Of a stretch of DNA of 64,000 nucleotides, positions 1 to 10,312 are shown one piece after another. Made by a program: the position numbers and the translations under genes. The notes under the pieces were generated by a model. It did not search any database, was not told the DNA's origin, and worked only from the letters and a program-made list of their open reading frames with translations. Numbering within the stretch: position 1 is the first letter of the stretch; each line of letters opens with the position of its first letter. Origin of the DNA: Rarobacter faecitabidus (GTDB lineage Bacteria > Actinomycetota > Actinomycetes > Actinomycetales > Cellulomonadaceae); contig NZ_VFOS01000001.1 in assembly GCF_006716265.1 (NCBI RefSeq), positions 992,001 to 1,056,000 of the forward strand, read 5' to 3'.

Positions 1-1949
1 AGCAGGAGCAAAGACGGGATCGGGGCGTACTGACTATCCGCGTCCCGATCCGACAGGATCAGGAACGAGGTGCCGGCCGCGATCTGCGCATCCGCCTCCG
101 CGAAGATTTCCTTCAGTCTTTTCTGCAAGGCATCGGCTCCGCCGCTGACGTCGTACAGGCCGCGAAGGATGTGCGAGCGGAAGTTCGATCGCCGGCCAAG
201 TTCAGAACGCGAGATGTGGACGATCTTGGCGAACTGGTCGTTGTCCAGCACCGGGAAGGGCAGGACGAGCTTGCGCGCGTGGCTGGGAGAGTCGGAAAGC
301 AGGTTCGGCTCGGGGCCGATCGCGCCGCCCAGCGAGGTGACGATCTCCTCGCGGATGGAGTCAAGCGGCGGGTTGGTGACCTGCGCGAACATCTGCGTGA
401 AGTAATCGAACAGGAGCCGGGGACGATCCGACAGCACCGCGATCGGCGTGTCAGTTCCCATGGCACCGAGCGGCTCACCGCCGGTGTTCGCCATGGGCGT
501 CAGGAGGATCTTGAGTTCCTCCTCGGTGTAGCCGAAAGCCCGTTGCCGACGGGCAACCGAGGCGGCCGAGTGGGCGACGTGTTCGCGTTCGGGCACGTCC
601 GCGAGGTAGACCTCTTGGTCGTCGATCCACTGCCGGTAAGGACGTGAGCGCGCGAGCTGACTCTTGATCTCGTCGTCCTCGATGATGCGGCCCGCAGCGG
701 TGTCGACGAGAAACATCTTGCCGGGTTCCAGCCGTCCCTTGCGGACGACAGTGGCGGGGTCGAGTTCGAGCACGCCGGCCTCGCTCGCAAGGACGACGAG
801 ACCGTCGTCTGTGACCCAGTAGCGGCCAGGACGCAGTCCGTTGCGGTCGAGCACGGCGCCGATCAGGGTGCCATCGGTGAAGTTGAGGCACGCCGGGCCG
901 TCCCAGGGCTCGATCAGGTTGGCGTGGAACTCGTAGAAGGCCCGCAGATCGGCGGGCATCTGCTCGTGGTTCTCCCAGGCCTCGGGAATCATCATCATTA
1001 CTGCGTGGGGCAGTTCGCGCCCGGCGAGATGAAGAAGCTCGAGTACCTCATCAAAGCTGGCAGAGTCCGAGGAACCCGGCGAGTTGACGGGAAGCAGGTC
1101 GGACATGTCGCCGAGCAATTCGGACGCGAGCATGCCCTGCCGTGCGGCCATCCAGTTACGGTTTCCGCGAACGGTGTTGATCTCCCCGTTGTGCGCGATC
1201 ATGCGGAACGGTTGCGCCAGTGGCCAGGATGGGAACGTGTTGGTGGAGAAGCGCGAGTGCACGAGCGCGAGTTCCGACGCGTAGCGCTCGTCCTGGAGGT
1301 CAGGGAAGAATGGGCCCAACTGGCCCGTGGTGAGCATGCCCTTGTAGGTCAGCGTCCGGGCGGACAGCGACGCGAAGAAAATGCCGAGGTCGCGTTCGGC
1401 GCGCTTGCGGATCCGATAGGCCTTGCGGTCGAGCTCGATACCAGCGAGCGAGAAGTCGGGGGCGGCGATGACGAGCTGGCGGAATGTCGGCATGGTCGAG
1501 CGCGCGGTCGGGCCGACCAACTCGGGAGTGACGGGCACGTCGCGCCACGCGAGCACCCGCAGGCCTACCTCGGCGACGATCTGCTCGATCGCGCGGGCGG
1601 CGTCGTCGGCCGCCTTGGGCTCGCCGGGAAGGAACCCGATCCCGATGGCGTAGTGTCCGGCGGCCGGCAAGTCGGCATCGATAACGTCTCGCAGGAAAGC
1701 GTCGGGGATCTGCGTCAGGATGCCTGCGCCGTCGCCCGTGTTCTCCTCCGCGCCGACTGCGCCGCGGTGGTCGAGGTTCTCCAGTGCCGTGAGAGCTGCT
1801 TCGACGATATCCCTGCCCGGAGTGCCCCGAAGTGTCGCGACAAAGGCAACACCGCATGCATCGTGCTCTGCAAGCGGGTCATAAAGGCCCTGGGCCTTCG
1901 GGTAGCCGGTCGTGACAAACGGACCTGGGAATGGCGTCGAAGTGCTCAT
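1..1949 (-). CDS. gltB: Glutamate synthase (NADPH) large subunit, N-terminal part, cut by window edge
   Basis: Cytoplasmic ammonia-assimilation enzyme: it moves the amide nitrogen of glutamine onto 2-oxoglutarate together with the GltD small subunit. The frame is open from the ATG at 1949 (preceded by GAGGAC) to base 1, so about 650 codons of a protein usually near 1500 aa are visible. After a 31-residue propeptide comes Cys32 in DPLAEHDACGVAF, the expected N-terminal nucleophile of the class II glutamine amidotransferase domain. HNGEINTVRGN further on is typical of the same domain. The visible part covers the amidotransferase domain and the start of the central domain; the FMN/synthase part lies outside the window. 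It is the last visible gene of the trp-lgt run, a common actinobacterial order, separated from lgt by about 150 bases that may hold its own promoter. I see no clear riboswitch there. Confidence 0.95.
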   Translation of the reverse strand, partial: MSTSTPFPGPFVTTGYPKAQGLYDPLAEHDACGVAFVATLRGTPGRDIVEAALTALENLDHRGAVGAEENTGDGAGILTQIPDAFLRDVIDADLPAAGHYAIGIGFLPGEPKAADDAARAIEQIVAEVGLRVLAWRDVPVTPELVGPTARSTMPTFRQLVIAAPDFSLAGIELDRKAYRIRKRAERDLGIFFASLSARTLTYKGMLTTGQLGPFFPDLQDERYASELALVHSRFSTNTFPSWPLAQPFRMIAHNGEINTVRGNRNWMAARQGMLASELLGDMSDLLPVNSPGSSDSASFDEVLELLHLAGRELPHAVMMMIPEAWENHEQMPADLRAFYEFHANLIEPWDGPACLNFTDGTLIGAVLDRNGLRPGRYWVTDDGLVVLASEAGVLELDPATVVRKGRLEPGKMFLVDTAAGRIIEDDEIKSQLARSRPYRQWIDDQEVYLADVPEREHVAHSAASVARRQRAFGYTEEELKILLTPMANTGGEPLGAMGTDTPIAVLSDRPRLLFDYFTQMFAQVTNPPLDSIREEIVTSLGGAIGPEPNLLSDSPSHARKLVLPFPVLDNDQFAKIVHISRSELGRRSNFRSHILRGLYDVSGGADALQKRLKEIFAEADAQIAAGTSFLILSDRDADSQYAPIPSLLL

Positions 1950-2101
1950 CTGCACCGTCCTCGTCTCCGCCCTCCTGACCTCAGGCGGTGATCGTGCTGG
2001 CCCGCGGCGGGGGTGGCCGGGGCATGTTTAACTCGCCTCGACGGCTCGACGAAACCTCCGGGTAGAGGGTTCGCCATCGCCATCGACGCGAGCAACAGTT
2101 T

Positions 2102-2938
2102 CTATTCTTCGCTAGCTACGGGCTTTGGGCGGCCCCGGCCTATCGCGATAATTGCTGCAATCGAGCCGATCAGCACAATTGCCGATGTCCAGACATTCAA
2201 CCGCAAGCCGAGGACCGTGGTGGCCTCGTCAACCCGGAGCATCTCGATCCACAATCGGCCAGCCGTGTAGATCAGCACGTAGAGCCAGAATACCTGACCT
2301 GTGCGCAGGCGAAGGCGACGCTCGCAGGCGATCAGTGCAATAACGCCCAAAAGTGACCAAAGCGATTCGTAGAGGAAGGTCGGGTGGAACGTGGTCCCCG
2401 GCGCGTATCCAGCGGCGATGGCGACGTGATCCGACACCTTGAGTGCCCACGGCGCGTCCGTGGGACCGCCGAATAGCTCCTGGTTGAACCAGTTCCCCCA
2501 CCGGCCGATCGCCTGGGCGAGTAGCACCGGGGGCGCGGCCACATCGGCGAACTGGGCCAAAGATATTCCCGCGCGCCTGCAGCCGATCCACGCTCCTACC
2601 GCTCCGAGGGCGATTGCCCCCCAGATGCCCAATCCGCCGTGCCAAATGTAGAGGATGGCGACGGGGTCGCCACCCTTGCCGAAGTACGCACCGGGACTCG
2701 TGATGACGTGATAGAGGCGTCCGCCGATGATCCCGAGCGGCACCGCCCACACGGAGACGCTGTAGATGGTGTCGGGATTGCCGCCGCGTGCCTGCCAGCG
2801 TCTCGCCGTCCACCAGATGGCGATGACGATGCCCGCGAGCAGGCAGAGTGCGTAGGCACGGATCGTCAGCGGCCCGAGCTGCCACTGACTGACGCTGGGG
2901 CTCGGTATCGCCGCGAGTGTCGCGCCGGCGAGCGTCAC
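2102..2938 (-). CDS. lgt: Prolipoprotein diacylglyceryl transferase
   Basis: Membrane enzyme that transfers diacylglycerol from phosphatidylglycerol to the lipobox cysteine of prolipoproteins, the first step of lipoprotein maturation. About seven hydrophobic segments are visible. HGGLGIWGA and the Lgt signature GRWGNWFNQELFGG are present, with the signature arginine and the Asn/Glu residues intact. A GTG start at 2938 is chosen because it overlaps the trpA stop by four bases (GTGA) and gives 278 aa, normal for the family; an upstream in-frame start would sit inside trpA and add a basic non-membrane tail. Lipoprotein substrates in this window include the FKBP protein at 7953-8954. Confidence 0.95.
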   Translation of the reverse strand: MTLAGATLAAIPSPSVSQWQLGPLTIRAYALCLLAGIVIAIWWTARRWQARGGNPDTIYSVSVWAVPLGIIGGRLYHVITSPGAYFGKGGDPVAILYIWHGGLGIWGAIALGAVGAWIGCRRAGISLAQFADVAAPPVLLAQAIGRWGNWFNQELFGGPTDAPWALKVSDHVAIAAGYAPGTTFHPTFLYESLWSLLGVIALIACERRLRLRTGQVFWLYVLIYTAGRLWIEMLRVDEATTVLGLRLNVWTSAIVLIGSIAAIIAIGRGRPKPVASEE

Positions 2939-3756
2939 GGGACGACGTCCCGAGCGCCTTCGGCCACGCCGCGCGCGAGTTCGCCCGCGATCGCCGCCAG
3001 GTCCTCGAGTCGCTCGCCCCACGGCTTGTCGGCCAGCAGCGGACGCACGAACGCCGAGCCGACGATCACGCCGTCGGCGTATGAGGCGATGCCAGCTGCC
3101 TGCACGCGGGTGGAGACGCCGAGCCCGACGCAGACTCGGGCGGCGCCGGCGGCACGGGTGTCGCGCACGAGCCGTTCCGCATCATTTCCGACCTGCGTGC
3201 GCTCACCGGTGACGCCCATGACGGATGCCGCGTAGACGAATCCCCGGGATGCCTCGGCGGTGATTGCGAGGCGCTGCGGCGTCGACGAAGGTGCCACGAG
3301 GAAGACCTTGTCGAGCCCGTGCCGGTCCGCGGCCGCGATCCACTCCGAGGCCTCTTCGGGGATCAGGTCCGCCGTGATTACGCCTGCGCCACCACTGGCG
3401 ACGAGATCGGCCGCGAAACGCTCGATGCCGTACTGCAGTAACGGATTGAAGTAGCTCATGGCGAGGACGGGCGCGTCGAGATCGCGAAGGGCCCTCATGA
3501 CGCGAAATGTATCGGCCACGCGCACGCCATTGGTGAGTGCAAGGTCGACGGCGTGCTGGATGGTGGGGCCGTCCATGACGGGGTCCGTGTAGGGGATGCC
3601 GAGCTCGAGGATGTCGACCCCGTTCTCGACGAGTGTGCGCGCGGCCTCTATGCTCTGGTCCACCGTCGGGAATCCCGTTGGCAGGTAGCCGATCAGTGCA
3701 CTGCGTCCTGAGGCCTTGATCTCATCGAGCCTCGCTGCAGTCGTCAGCACGCTCAC
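2935..3756 (-). CDS. trpA: Tryptophan synthase alpha chain
   Basis: Cleaves indole-3-glycerol phosphate to indole and glyceraldehyde 3-phosphate; indole is channelled to TrpB in the alpha2-beta2 complex. The 273-aa product is full length for a TIM-barrel TrpA. The active-site segment [17 protein letters not shown] holds Glu51 and Asp62, the expected catalytic acids. [11 protein letters not shown] near the C-terminus fits the phosphate-binding region. The GTG start at 3756 overlaps the trpB stop by four bases, and the stop overlaps the lgt start in the same way, so trpB, trpA and lgt look translationally coupled. Confidence 0.97.
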   Translation of the reverse strand: MSVLTTAARLDEIKASGRSALIGYLPTGFPTVDQSIEAARTLVENGVDILELGIPYTDPVMDGPTIQHAVDLALTNGVRVADTFRVMRALRDLDAPVLAMSYFNPLLQYGIERFAADLVASGGAGVITADLIPEEASEWIAAADRHGLDKVFLVAPSSTPQRLAITAEASRGFVYAASVMGVTGERTQVGNDAERLVRDTRAAGAARVCVGLGVSTRVQAAGIASYADGVIVGSAFVRPLLADKPWGERLEDLAAIAGELARGVAEGARDVVP

Positions 3757-4994
3757 TGTTCCTCTCCCTCGTCCACTAGCCCGAACCAGCGCGCGGCCGT
3801 TGCCACGTCCTTATCACCGCGCCCCGACAGGTTGATCACCGTGATCGAGTCGGGTCCCAGCTCGCGGGAGATCTTGAGGCCCCCGGCGAGGGCGTGCGCC
3901 GATTCGATCGCCGGCAGGATTCCCTCCGTTCGGCTCAGCAGCGCGAACGCGTCCATGGCCTCGTCATCCGTGATGGGGGCGTATTCGACGCGCCCGATAT
4001 CGTGCAGGAACGAGTGCTGCGGACCGACCGACGGATAGTCCAGCCCGGCCGAAACCGAGTGGCTGGGCAGCGTCTGGCCGTCCTCGTTCTGCAGCACGTA
4101 GGAACGCGTTCCCTGCAGCACTCCCGGCAGTCCGCCCGAGAATCGGGCGGCGTGTTCGCCGGAGAGGATCCCGCGTCCACCGGCCTCGAAGCCGTACAAC
4201 TTGACGTCGGCGTCGTCGAGGAATCCGGAGAAGATTCCAATCGCGTTCGAACCGCCGCCTACGCAGGCCGCGACGGCATCGGGAAGACGACCGGCGGCTT
4301 GCAGGATCTGCTCGCGCGCCTCGCGACCGATCACGCTGTGGAATTCGCGCACCATTTCCGGGAACGGGTGCGGCCCAGTTACGGTGCCGAGCAGGTAGTG
4401 GGTGGTCTCGACGTTCGCAACCCAGTCGCGCAGTGCCTCGTTGATGGCGTCCTTGAGGGTGCGCGAGCCGATCTTGACTGGGACAACCGTGGCGCCGAGC
4501 AGTTGCATGCGCGCCACGTTGAGGGCCTGCCGCTGGGTGTCCTCCTCGCCCATATACACAACGCATTCGAGATCCATGAGCGCCGCGGCGGTCGCGGTGG
4601 CGACGCCGTGCTGACCAGCCCCGGTCTCGGCGATCACGCGCTTCTTGCCCATGCGCTTGACGAGGAGCGCCTGCCCGAGCACGTTGTTGATCTTGTGGGA
4701 TCCGGTGTGGTTCAGGTCCTCCCGCTTGAGGAAGATGCGTCCCGCGCCGTGCGCGGCGAAACGCGGAACCTCGGTGAGCGGATTCGGCCGCCCGGTGTAG
4801 TCGCGCTCGAGCCGGTGCAGTTCGTCGAGGAAGGACTGGTCCTTGATAGCCGCGCGATACTCGCGCTCCAGTTCGTCGAGGGCTGCGACGAGGGCCTCGG
4901 GAACGTATCGTCCGCCGAAGTCTCCGAAATACGGTCCTTGCAAACCGCTCAGGCTGCTAGACAAAGTTTCTCCTACGTAGGTTGTGTGCGCCAT
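3753..4994 (-). CDS. trpB: Tryptophan synthase beta chain
   Basis: PLP-dependent subunit that condenses indole with serine to make tryptophan. From the ATG at 4994 the product is 413 aa, usual for TrpB1. Lys101 in [13 protein letters not shown] is the expected PLP Schiff-base lysine. [12 protein letters not shown] and the glycine-rich phosphate loop [10 protein letters not shown] are intact. A longer reading frame runs upstream to 5180, but that extension overlaps trpC and lacks TrpB features, so the internal ATG is preferred. It lies 28 bases after trpC and overlaps trpA by four bases. Confidence 0.97.
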   Translation of the reverse strand: MAHTTYVGETLSSSLSGLQGPYFGDFGGRYVPEALVAALDELEREYRAAIKDQSFLDELHRLERDYTGRPNPLTEVPRFAAHGAGRIFLKREDLNHTGSHKINNVLGQALLVKRMGKKRVIAETGAGQHGVATATAAALMDLECVVYMGEEDTQRQALNVARMQLLGATVVPVKIGSRTLKDAINEALRDWVANVETTHYLLGTVTGPHPFPEMVREFHSVIGREAREQILQAAGRLPDAVAACVGGGSNAIGIFSGFLDDADVKLYGFEAGGRGILSGEHAARFSGGLPGVLQGTRSYVLQNEDGQTLPSHSVSAGLDYPSVGPQHSFLHDIGRVEYAPITDDEAMDAFALLSRTEGILPAIESAHALAGGLKISRELGPDSITVINLSGRGDKDVATAARWFGLVDEGEEQ

Positions 4995-5022
4995 TGCGCC
5001 TAGGCGGGCGGCGCAGAAATCC

Positions 5023-5838
5023 TTACTGCCGGATCGCGCGCAGCGAGGGGTGCGCGCCGGCGGCGACCAGGTCAGCCACGGAGCGGCGCGGTTCGGAATC
5101 GCGAACGAGTGCCTCGCCGACGAGGACAGCGTCGGCACCTGCACGGGCGTATTCGACGACGTCGTGCGGCCCACGCACACCGGATTCGGCGATCCTGATG
5201 ATGTGATGCGGGATCGCAGGGGCCACGCGCGCGAACACGTCGCGGTCGACGTCGAGCGTCTTCAGGTTGCGGACGTTGACGCCAATGATGCGCGCGCCAG
5301 CCGCGACTGCGCGCTCCGCCTCCTCGACGGTGTGCACCTCCACGAGCGCGGCCATTCCGAGGGAGTGCACACGGTCCAGCAGCGATTCGAGGACTGTCTG
5401 CTCGAGGGCTGCGACGATCAGGAGCACGACGTCCGCGCCGTAGGCGCGGGCCTCCCAAACCTGGTACGGCGTGACGATGAAGTCCTTGCGGAGGATCGGA
5501 ACGTCGATCGCGGCACGCACCGCCGCCAGGTCGGCGAGAGATCCCCCGAACCGGCGCTGCTCGGTGAGTACGGAGACGACGGCCGCCCCGCCCGCCTCGT
5601 ACTCGCTGGCGAGGGCAGCCGGGTCGGTGATGCTGGCGAGGGAGCCTTTGGATGGGCTGGAGCGTTTCACCTCGGCAATGACGGCGACCTCGCCTGATCG
5701 GCGCAGTCGCGAGTGAGCGTCGATGACGGTCTGTTGCTTGGCAGCCCGCTCCTTGAGTTCCGACAGCGGGGTTTGTGCCTCACGCACCGCAAGGTCCTCG
5801 CGTACGCCCGCGATGATGTCGTCGAGTACCGTTCCCAC
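5023..5838 (-). CDS. trpC: Indole-3-glycerol-phosphate synthase
   Basis: Closes the indole ring by decarboxylating cyclisation of CdRP, the step before tryptophan synthase. The 271-aa monofunctional protein has the family motif [19 protein letters not shown] with its catalytic lysine, GVNVRNL and the C-terminal [10 protein letters not shown] phosphate-binding segment. The start is GTG at 5838. There is no fused TrpF domain. It follows the small HGxxP protein after 15 bases. The earlier pathway genes trpE, trpG and trpD are not in this window, so the pathway is split. Confidence 0.96.
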   Translation of the reverse strand: MGTVLDDIIAGVREDLAVREAQTPLSELKERAAKQQTVIDAHSRLRRSGEVAVIAEVKRSSPSKGSLASITDPAALASEYEAGGAAVVSVLTEQRRFGGSLADLAAVRAAIDVPILRKDFIVTPYQVWEARAYGADVVLLIVAALEQTVLESLLDRVHSLGMAALVEVHTVEEAERAVAAGARIIGVNVRNLKTLDVDRDVFARVAPAIPHHIIRIAESGVRGPHDVVEYARAGADAVLVGEALVRDSEPRRSVADLVAAGAHPSLRAIRQ

Positions 5839-5853
5839 CGTCAGCCTCCTTCT

Positions 5854-6126
5854 CTATCGCCGCTGGCCGTGGCCGGCGAGGCGCAGGAAGAGCCCACCGA
5901 GAAGTCCGGCTGCGATCACGGCGGCGCCGACGGCGACGACCGGAATGCTCGCCAGGCAGATACCTACAGTCGCCACGATCGCTCCGAGGATGATTCCGAG
6001 CATCGCGAACCAGGCAGCCACGGTCTGTCCCTCGTTGTGGGGCGGAACCTTGTCGGGCAGTTCAAAGTGCTGCTCGAGTTCGAATCGGTTGGCGGAAGCT
6101 CCCGACTTCTGCGACGCATCTGACAT
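5854..6126 (-). CDS. Small HGxxPAAW-like membrane protein
   Basis: A 90-aa protein of unknown function with a soluble N-terminus of about 38 residues and two hydrophobic segments (about 40-60 and 63-84). The segment VPPHNEGQTVAAWFA resembles the HGxxPAAW motif that names a small actinobacterial family usually encoded beside trpC, but the glycine after the histidine is replaced by Asn and the proline by Val, so the motif is degenerate. The ATG at 6126 has GAAAGG upstream. Position between the Trp membrane protein and trpC supports the family assignment. A link to tryptophan metabolism is inferred from context only. Confidence 0.75.
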   Translation of the reverse strand: MSDASQKSGASANRFELEQHFELPDKVPPHNEGQTVAAWFAMLGIILGAIVATVGICLASIPVVAVGAAVIAAGLLGGLFLRLAGHGQRR

Positions 6127-6162
6127 CGTTAGTAGCCTTTCGAGACGTTTGTGATGTCAAGC

Positions 6163-6819
6163 CTACCCGCGCTCGGGGCGTTCGCTGACATCCTGGTCGG
6201 CGAGCGTCGGGTCTTGCCCGCGTGTCAACGCGTCCCATTGGTCCAGATTTCTGACGTCGTTGATGGGAGTGTCAGTTACGACGTCGCCTCGCCGTTCGTA
6301 GCGAGTTCGCGCCTGCCGCGGCGCCGGCACGATCGCCAGGACGAGTGCGGCGAGAGCGAGGGCCAGCAACGCAACCAGCGATATGAGCGGAAAAGCGGTG
6401 AGCCGGTAGTTGTCGATGGTCGTCGTGCCCGTGACTTCGGTCAGCGAGGTGACGGCGACAGGGGCCGGAGCCACCAGGAAACTCGCGGTGGCCCATGCGA
6501 GCCCAGCGGCGGTGGCAGCCGCTACCGACCCGATGATCCGCCGAGCCAATGCACCGGCAAGCAGGTTGGCAACTGCGGCGGCCGCCCAGATCAGCGCCCC
6601 CGTGGGCAAGGCCGCCACGGCGTCGGCGCCGGTGGCCGTTCCGTTAGCGGAGCCGAGCACCGTGACGGCCGTGGCGTGCAACCACGGTACGGCCGACAAT
6701 GCCCCGAACGCGGCCGCGCCGAGGGCGAAGACCGCGCTGCTCGTCCGTGGGCGCACGCGGATTCCGCGCAGGCGCGGCGGGGACGAGTCCTGCGTCGCCC
6801 CCGCCTCAGCGCTCGACAC
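6163..6819 (-). CDS. Tryptophan-biosynthesis-associated membrane protein
   Basis: Actinobacterial Trp-operon membrane protein (Trp_oprn_chp type), 218 aa from the GTG at 6819. Four hydrophobic stretches fit the family topology. The short loop segment AVPWLHATA after the first membrane helix, and a long extracellular Ala/Gly/Thr loop, are also typical. The C-terminus is hydrophilic and charged. The chosen start lies 14 bases inside the end of hisI, which makes coupling to hisI likely; a start further upstream would overlap hisI even more. The biochemical role of the family is not known to me. A part in tryptophan or indole transport or regulation is only an inference from synteny. Confidence 0.8.
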   Translation of the reverse strand: MSSAEAGATQDSSPPRLRGIRVRPRTSSAVFALGAAAFGALSAVPWLHATAVTVLGSANGTATGADAVAALPTGALIWAAAAVANLLAGALARRIIGSVAAATAAGLAWATASFLVAPAPVAVTSLTEVTGTTTIDNYRLTAFPLISLVALLALALAALVLAIVPAPRQARTRYERRGDVVTDTPINDVRNLDQWDALTRGQDPTLADQDVSERPERG

Positions 6820-7189
6820 GGCCGAGGTCGCTATCGCTCGCCGAGACGGCACCCAGCGACCCGCCCGCCGCAAAGCAGGTGGGCGCGCCCGTGTGGCAGG
6901 CCGCCCCGATCTGATTCACGCGAACGAGAAGTGCGTCGCCGTCGCAGTCAATCTCCACTGAGTGAACGTACTGGATGTGCCCCGACGTGTCCCCCTTGCG
7001 CCAGTATTCCTGGCGCGAGCGGCTGAAGAACGTGACGCGTCCCGTGGTGAGGGTACGGGCCAGGGCCTCGTCGTCCATCCAGCCCAGCATGAGCACCTCA
7101 CCGGTATCCCATTGCTGAATGATCGCGGCGACCAGGCCCGCATCGTCGCGCTTGAGTCGAGTGCGGATGTCCTCGTCCAGGTCTGTCAT
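6806..7189 (-). CDS. hisI: Phosphoribosyl-AMP cyclohydrolase
   Basis: Third step of histidine biosynthesis: opens the adenine ring of PR-AMP. The 127-aa monofunctional enzyme (no HisE domain) has [14 protein letters not shown], the metal-binding aspartates of [11 protein letters not shown] and the zinc cysteines of [11 protein letters not shown]. The ATG at 7189 overlaps the hisF stop by four bases. Histidine and tryptophan genes being fused into one run is common in high-GC Gram-positives; the remaining his genes are elsewhere. Confidence 0.96.
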   Translation of the reverse strand: MTDLDEDIRTRLKRDDAGLVAAIIQQWDTGEVLMLGWMDDEALARTLTTGRVTFFSRSRQEYWRKGDTSGHIQYVHSVEIDCDGDALLVRVNQIGAACHTGAPTCFAAGGSLGAVSASDSDLGRVER

Positions 7190-7956
7190 CTGACGTCAAC
7201 CCCCGCCTCTGCCATGGCGTGCTTCACCTGGGTGATGGTGAGCTTGCCGAAGTGGAACACGCTCGCCGCCAGGACAGCGTCTGCCCCGGCCCGAGCGGCG
7301 GCTACGAAGTCGGCGGGGCTCGATGCGCCACCGGACGCGATGAGCGGAACTGACACGACCTCTCGGACCGATCCGAGCATCTCGAGGTCGAATCCCTCGA
7401 GCGTGCCGTCCGCGTCCATCGAGTTAAGCAGGATCTCCCCGGCGCCGAGTTCCGTTGCGCGGCGAGCCCATTCGACGACGTCCATTCCGGTTCCCCGCTT
7501 GCCGCCGTGCGTCGTGACCTCGTACCCCGAATCGGTCACGGTCTCACCCGTGACTCTGCGCGCGTCCACGGACAGGACAAGCACCTGGGAGCCGAAGCGA
7601 TGCGCGATATCGGAGATGAGCTCGGGGCGCGCGATTGCGGCGGTATTGACCGAAACCTTGTCGGCCCCCGCCCGTAGCAACCGGTCGACGTCGTCGGCGG
7701 ATCGGACCCCACCGCCCACGGTCAGCGGTATGAATACCTGCTCCGCGGTGCGGCGCACGACATCGAATGTGGTTTCGCGATTGCCGCTTGATGCCGTCAC
7801 GTCGAGGAAGGTGAGCTCGTCAGCGCCATCGAGGTCATACTTCGCGGCGAGCTCGACGGGATCGCCAGCGTCCCGGAGGTTCTCGAAGTTGACGCCCTTG
7901 ACCACGCGTCCCGCGTCAACGTCGAGGCATGGGATCACCCGTACGGCAACACTCAT
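7186..7956 (-). CDS. hisF: Imidazole glycerol phosphate synthase, cyclase subunit
   Basis: TIM-barrel cyclase that uses ammonia from HisH to convert PRFAR into imidazole glycerol phosphate and AICAR. 256 aa, full length. Asp12 in [15 protein letters not shown] and Asp131 in [10 protein letters not shown] are the expected catalytic pair. Phosphate loops [11 protein letters not shown] and [12 protein letters not shown] are intact. hisH and hisA are not next to it. The ATG at 7956 overlaps the stop of the FKBP lipoprotein by four bases. Confidence 0.97.
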   Translation of the reverse strand: MSVAVRVIPCLDVDAGRVVKGVNFENLRDAGDPVELAAKYDLDGADELTFLDVTASSGNRETTFDVVRRTAEQVFIPLTVGGGVRSADDVDRLLRAGADKVSVNTAAIARPELISDIAHRFGSQVLVLSVDARRVTGETVTDSGYEVTTHGGKRGTGMDVVEWARRATELGAGEILLNSMDADGTLEGFDLEMLGSVREVVSVPLIASGGASSPADFVAAARAGADAVLAASVFHFGKLTITQVKHAMAEAGVDVR

Positions 7957-8954
7957 AGGTTTCCTTCGTCTCCTGTCTGCGGGGCGTCCGCGGGGTTCTC
8001 CGTCTCGGCGCCCTGGTCCTCGGCGGCGTCGGCAGTGGACGCGGCGAGCACGTCGATCAGGTACACCATAGTCTCCCGGCGCCAGCGGCTGTCAGTCAGC
8101 CCGAACGCCAGCCCGGGCGGGACGATAACCAGCATCCGGCTGCCGACGGTTACGTCGGTCAGTGCGGCGTCCAGTCCCTCGATCAGGGCATCCGAGCCAA
8201 CCTTGACGGTAACCGGCAGGGTGTCGGCATCCCAGGTGGTTCCCACGACCTTCCCGTTGGACCAGCGCACGGCCTGATATTGCAGCACTGCAGTCTGACC
8301 GGCGCTCATCTGCACGCCATTGCCCAGGATCAGCATGGAGGTGGTCAGCACCCGTGGGGGGTCCGAATCCGGTATGACGACCTTGTTGTCCACGACGGTG
8401 GGCAAGGCGGCGCCGTCGCTCGATGTCGCCGCGGGCGGGTCCACCTTGGTGCCGCTGGCCTTCAGCGGCAGGATATCGATGATCATGATGATGGGCACCG
8501 AGTCGTAGGTGATGTGCACGAGGCGGCTTCCCGTACGTCGTCCCAGCACAACGTCATACAGATCCTCGCCCAACGCCGCGGTCGTGACCCGGTACGTCTG
8601 GGGAACGGTCGCGAAGTCGTCGCGCAAGACATCCCCGTTGGAGGCGGAAACTGCGTAGATCTGCAACAGGGCCTTACCGCCCTCTTTGAGGTTGGACCCC
8701 GCGCCCTGAATCAGAACGCGATCGTCGGGCTCGCTGATCATGAGCGGCGGGGTGAACGCAACCTCCGGCCGGAATCCCCACGTGCCGGTCACCTGGATGT
8801 TCGCCAGCGTGCCCGTCACCGGCTCCTGGGTTTCGCTGGCGGATGACGAGGACTTCGGCGCGGACCTCTTAGGGCCGGGCAGCGAGCATCCCGTCAGTAG
8901 TAGCGCGAGGACTATACCGGCGGCCAGTGCTGTCATGGCCCGCCGCGCGCTCAC
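7953..8954 (-). CDS. FKBP-type peptidyl-prolyl isomerase lipoprotein with two FKBP-like domains
   Basis: Exported folding catalyst anchored to the outer face of the membrane. The GTG start at 8954 overlaps pafA by four bases. Residues 1-23 form a lipoprotein signal with lipobox LLLTGC (Cys23), followed by a Ser-rich linker. Two FKBP-like domains follow: about 50-175, lacking the usual catalytic pattern, and about 200-312, which keeps [22 protein letters not shown] and the [10 protein letters not shown] loop that corresponds to the conserved VPPxLAYG motif. The C-terminal tail is acidic and probably disordered. Of 333 aa, only the second domain looks competent. Placement directly after pafA is common in this group, but the protein is extracytoplasmic, so a role in pupylation is unlikely; the link is probably only transcriptional. 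Confidence 0.88.
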   Translation of the reverse strand: MSARRAMTALAAGIVLALLLTGCSLPGPKRSAPKSSSSASETQEPVTGTLANIQVTGTWGFRPEVAFTPPLMISEPDDRVLIQGAGSNLKEGGKALLQIYAVSASNGDVLRDDFATVPQTYRVTTAALGEDLYDVVLGRRTGSRLVHITYDSVPIIMIIDILPLKASGTKVDPPAATSSDGAALPTVVDNKVVIPDSDPPRVLTTSMLILGNGVQMSAGQTAVLQYQAVRWSNGKVVGTTWDADTLPVTVKVGSDALIEGLDAALTDVTVGSRMLVIVPPGLAFGLTDSRWRRETMVYLIDVLAASTADAAEDQGAETENPADAPQTGDEGNL

Positions 8955-10312
8955 AACTGCTCCATGAGTTTGTCCACGCGCTCGTCCACGGACTTGAACG
9001 GGTCGCTGCAGCGAACCGTGCGCTGCGAAAGATCGTTGATCTTGAGGTGCATCCAGTCGACGGTGTAGTCGCGGCGCGCCCGCGAGGCCGCCGCGACGAA
9101 GTCCCCGCGTAGCCTCGCCCTCGTGGTCTGCGGCGGCGTGTCGATGGCGGCGGTGATCTCCTCGGGCGACACCATGGTGCGGACGAGCCCGGACTTCACC
9201 AGTTTCGAGTACAGCCCGCGCTCGGAGTCGATGTCGTGGTAGGCCAGGTCAAGCCGCGCGATGCGCGGATCGGCGAGATCCGCGCCGGTGCGCTCCTGGT
9301 ATCGGCGGATGACCGAGAGTTTGATGGCCCAGTCGAGCTCGGATTCCACCCGGCTCAGGTCGCCGGTTTCGAGGGCGTCTAGTCCCCGTTCCCACAGCTC
9401 GATGGTCGCATCGTCGTGCGGCTGCTTCTCGTTGAGCTCGATGAATGCCTTGGCGCGCCCGAGGTATTCGCGCTGCAGATCGATGGCTGTCATGGTGCGT
9501 CCTGAGCTCAACTCGATCGGCGCCTTCCCGGAGATGTCGTGGCTGATCTCGCGGATCGCTCGCATGGGATTAGCAAGGGCGTAGTCGCGCATCGGCACGC
9601 CCGCCTCGATCATGCGCAGGACGAGATCCGCCGCGCCGACCTTGAGCAGGGTGGTCGGCTCGGCCATGGACGAGTCTCCGACGATCACGTGCAGCCGCCT
9701 GTAGCGCTCGGCGTCCGCGTGGGGCTCGTCGCGCGTGTTGATGATGGGGCGCGACCGGGTCGTGGAACTCGAGACGGTCTCCCAGATGTGATCGGCTCGC
9801 TGCGAGAACGCGTACGAGGCCGCGCCGCGCGGCGTCACGACGATCTTGCCCGCGCCGATCAGAATCTGGCGCGTGATCAGATGCGGGACGAGGATCTCCG
9901 AGACCCTGGTGAAGTCGCCCTGGCGACGAAGTAGGTAGTTCTCGTGACAGCCGTAGGAGTTTCCTGCGGAGTCCGTGTTGTTCTTCAGCACGTGCACGCG
10001 TCCCAGAACTCCCGCGGCCGCAATCTGTTCCTGTGCGTCAGCCACCAAGGACTCGAGCACGCGCTCGCCCGCCCTGTCGTGCGCGATGAGCTGCTCCACG
10101 CCGTCGCATTCCGCCGTGGCGTATTCGGGGTGCGAGCCGACGTCGAGGTAGAGCCGCGAGCCGTTGCCGAGGAACACGTTCGAGGACCTGCCCCAGGCGA
10201 CGACCTTGCGGAAGAGCATGCGAGCCAATTCGTCCGGCGTATAGGTCCGCTCTCCCTGCGGGGCAAAGGTGATCCCGAACTCGGTTTCGAGGCCGAAGAT
10301 GCGCTTGCTCAT
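8951..10312 (-). CDS. pafA: Pup-protein ligase
   Basis: Joins the C-terminal glutamate of Pup to substrate lysines in an ATP-dependent reaction, marking proteins for the proteasome. 453 aa, glutamine-synthetase-like fold. It starts [14 protein letters not shown] with the conserved nucleotide/Mg glutamate. Asp57 in [17 protein letters not shown] aligns with the catalytic aspartate of PafA (Asp64 in mycobacteria). [31 protein letters not shown] and [12 protein letters not shown] are all present. It lacks the Dop-loop seen in the paralogue at 12001-13644, which separates ligase from deamidase. The ATG overlaps the prcA stop by four bases. Confidence 0.97.
   Translation of the reverse strand: MSKRIFGLETEFGITFAPQGERTYTPDELARMLFRKVVAWGRSSNVFLGNGSRLYLDVGSHPEYATAECDGVEQLIAHDRAGERVLESLVADAQEQIAAAGVLGRVHVLKNNTDSAGNSYGCHENYLLRRQGDFTRVSEILVPHLITRQILIGAGKIVVTPRGAASYAFSQRADHIWETVSSSTTRSRPIINTRDEPHADAERYRRLHVIVGDSSMAEPTTLLKVGAADLVLRMIEAGVPMRDYALANPMRAIREISHDISGKAPIELSSGRTMTAIDLQREYLGRAKAFIELNEKQPHDDATIELWERGLDALETGDLSRVESELDWAIKLSVIRRYQERTGADLADPRIARLDLAYHDIDSERGLYSKLVKSGLVRTMVSPEEITAAIDTPPQTTRARLRGDFVAAASRARRDYTVDWMHLKINDLSQRTVRCSDPFKSVDERVDKLMEQL

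Noticed and set aside
924-1991. 355-codon plus-strand frame opposite gltB
   Set aside because: It mirrors a real gene with clear GltB motifs; its product is low-complexity Arg/Gly/Val-rich without recognisable features, as expected for antisense frames at high GC.
3894-5003. 369-codon plus-strand frame opposite trpB
   Set aside because: The minus strand carries an intact TrpB with the PLP lysine; the antisense frame has no family motifs or ribosome binding site.
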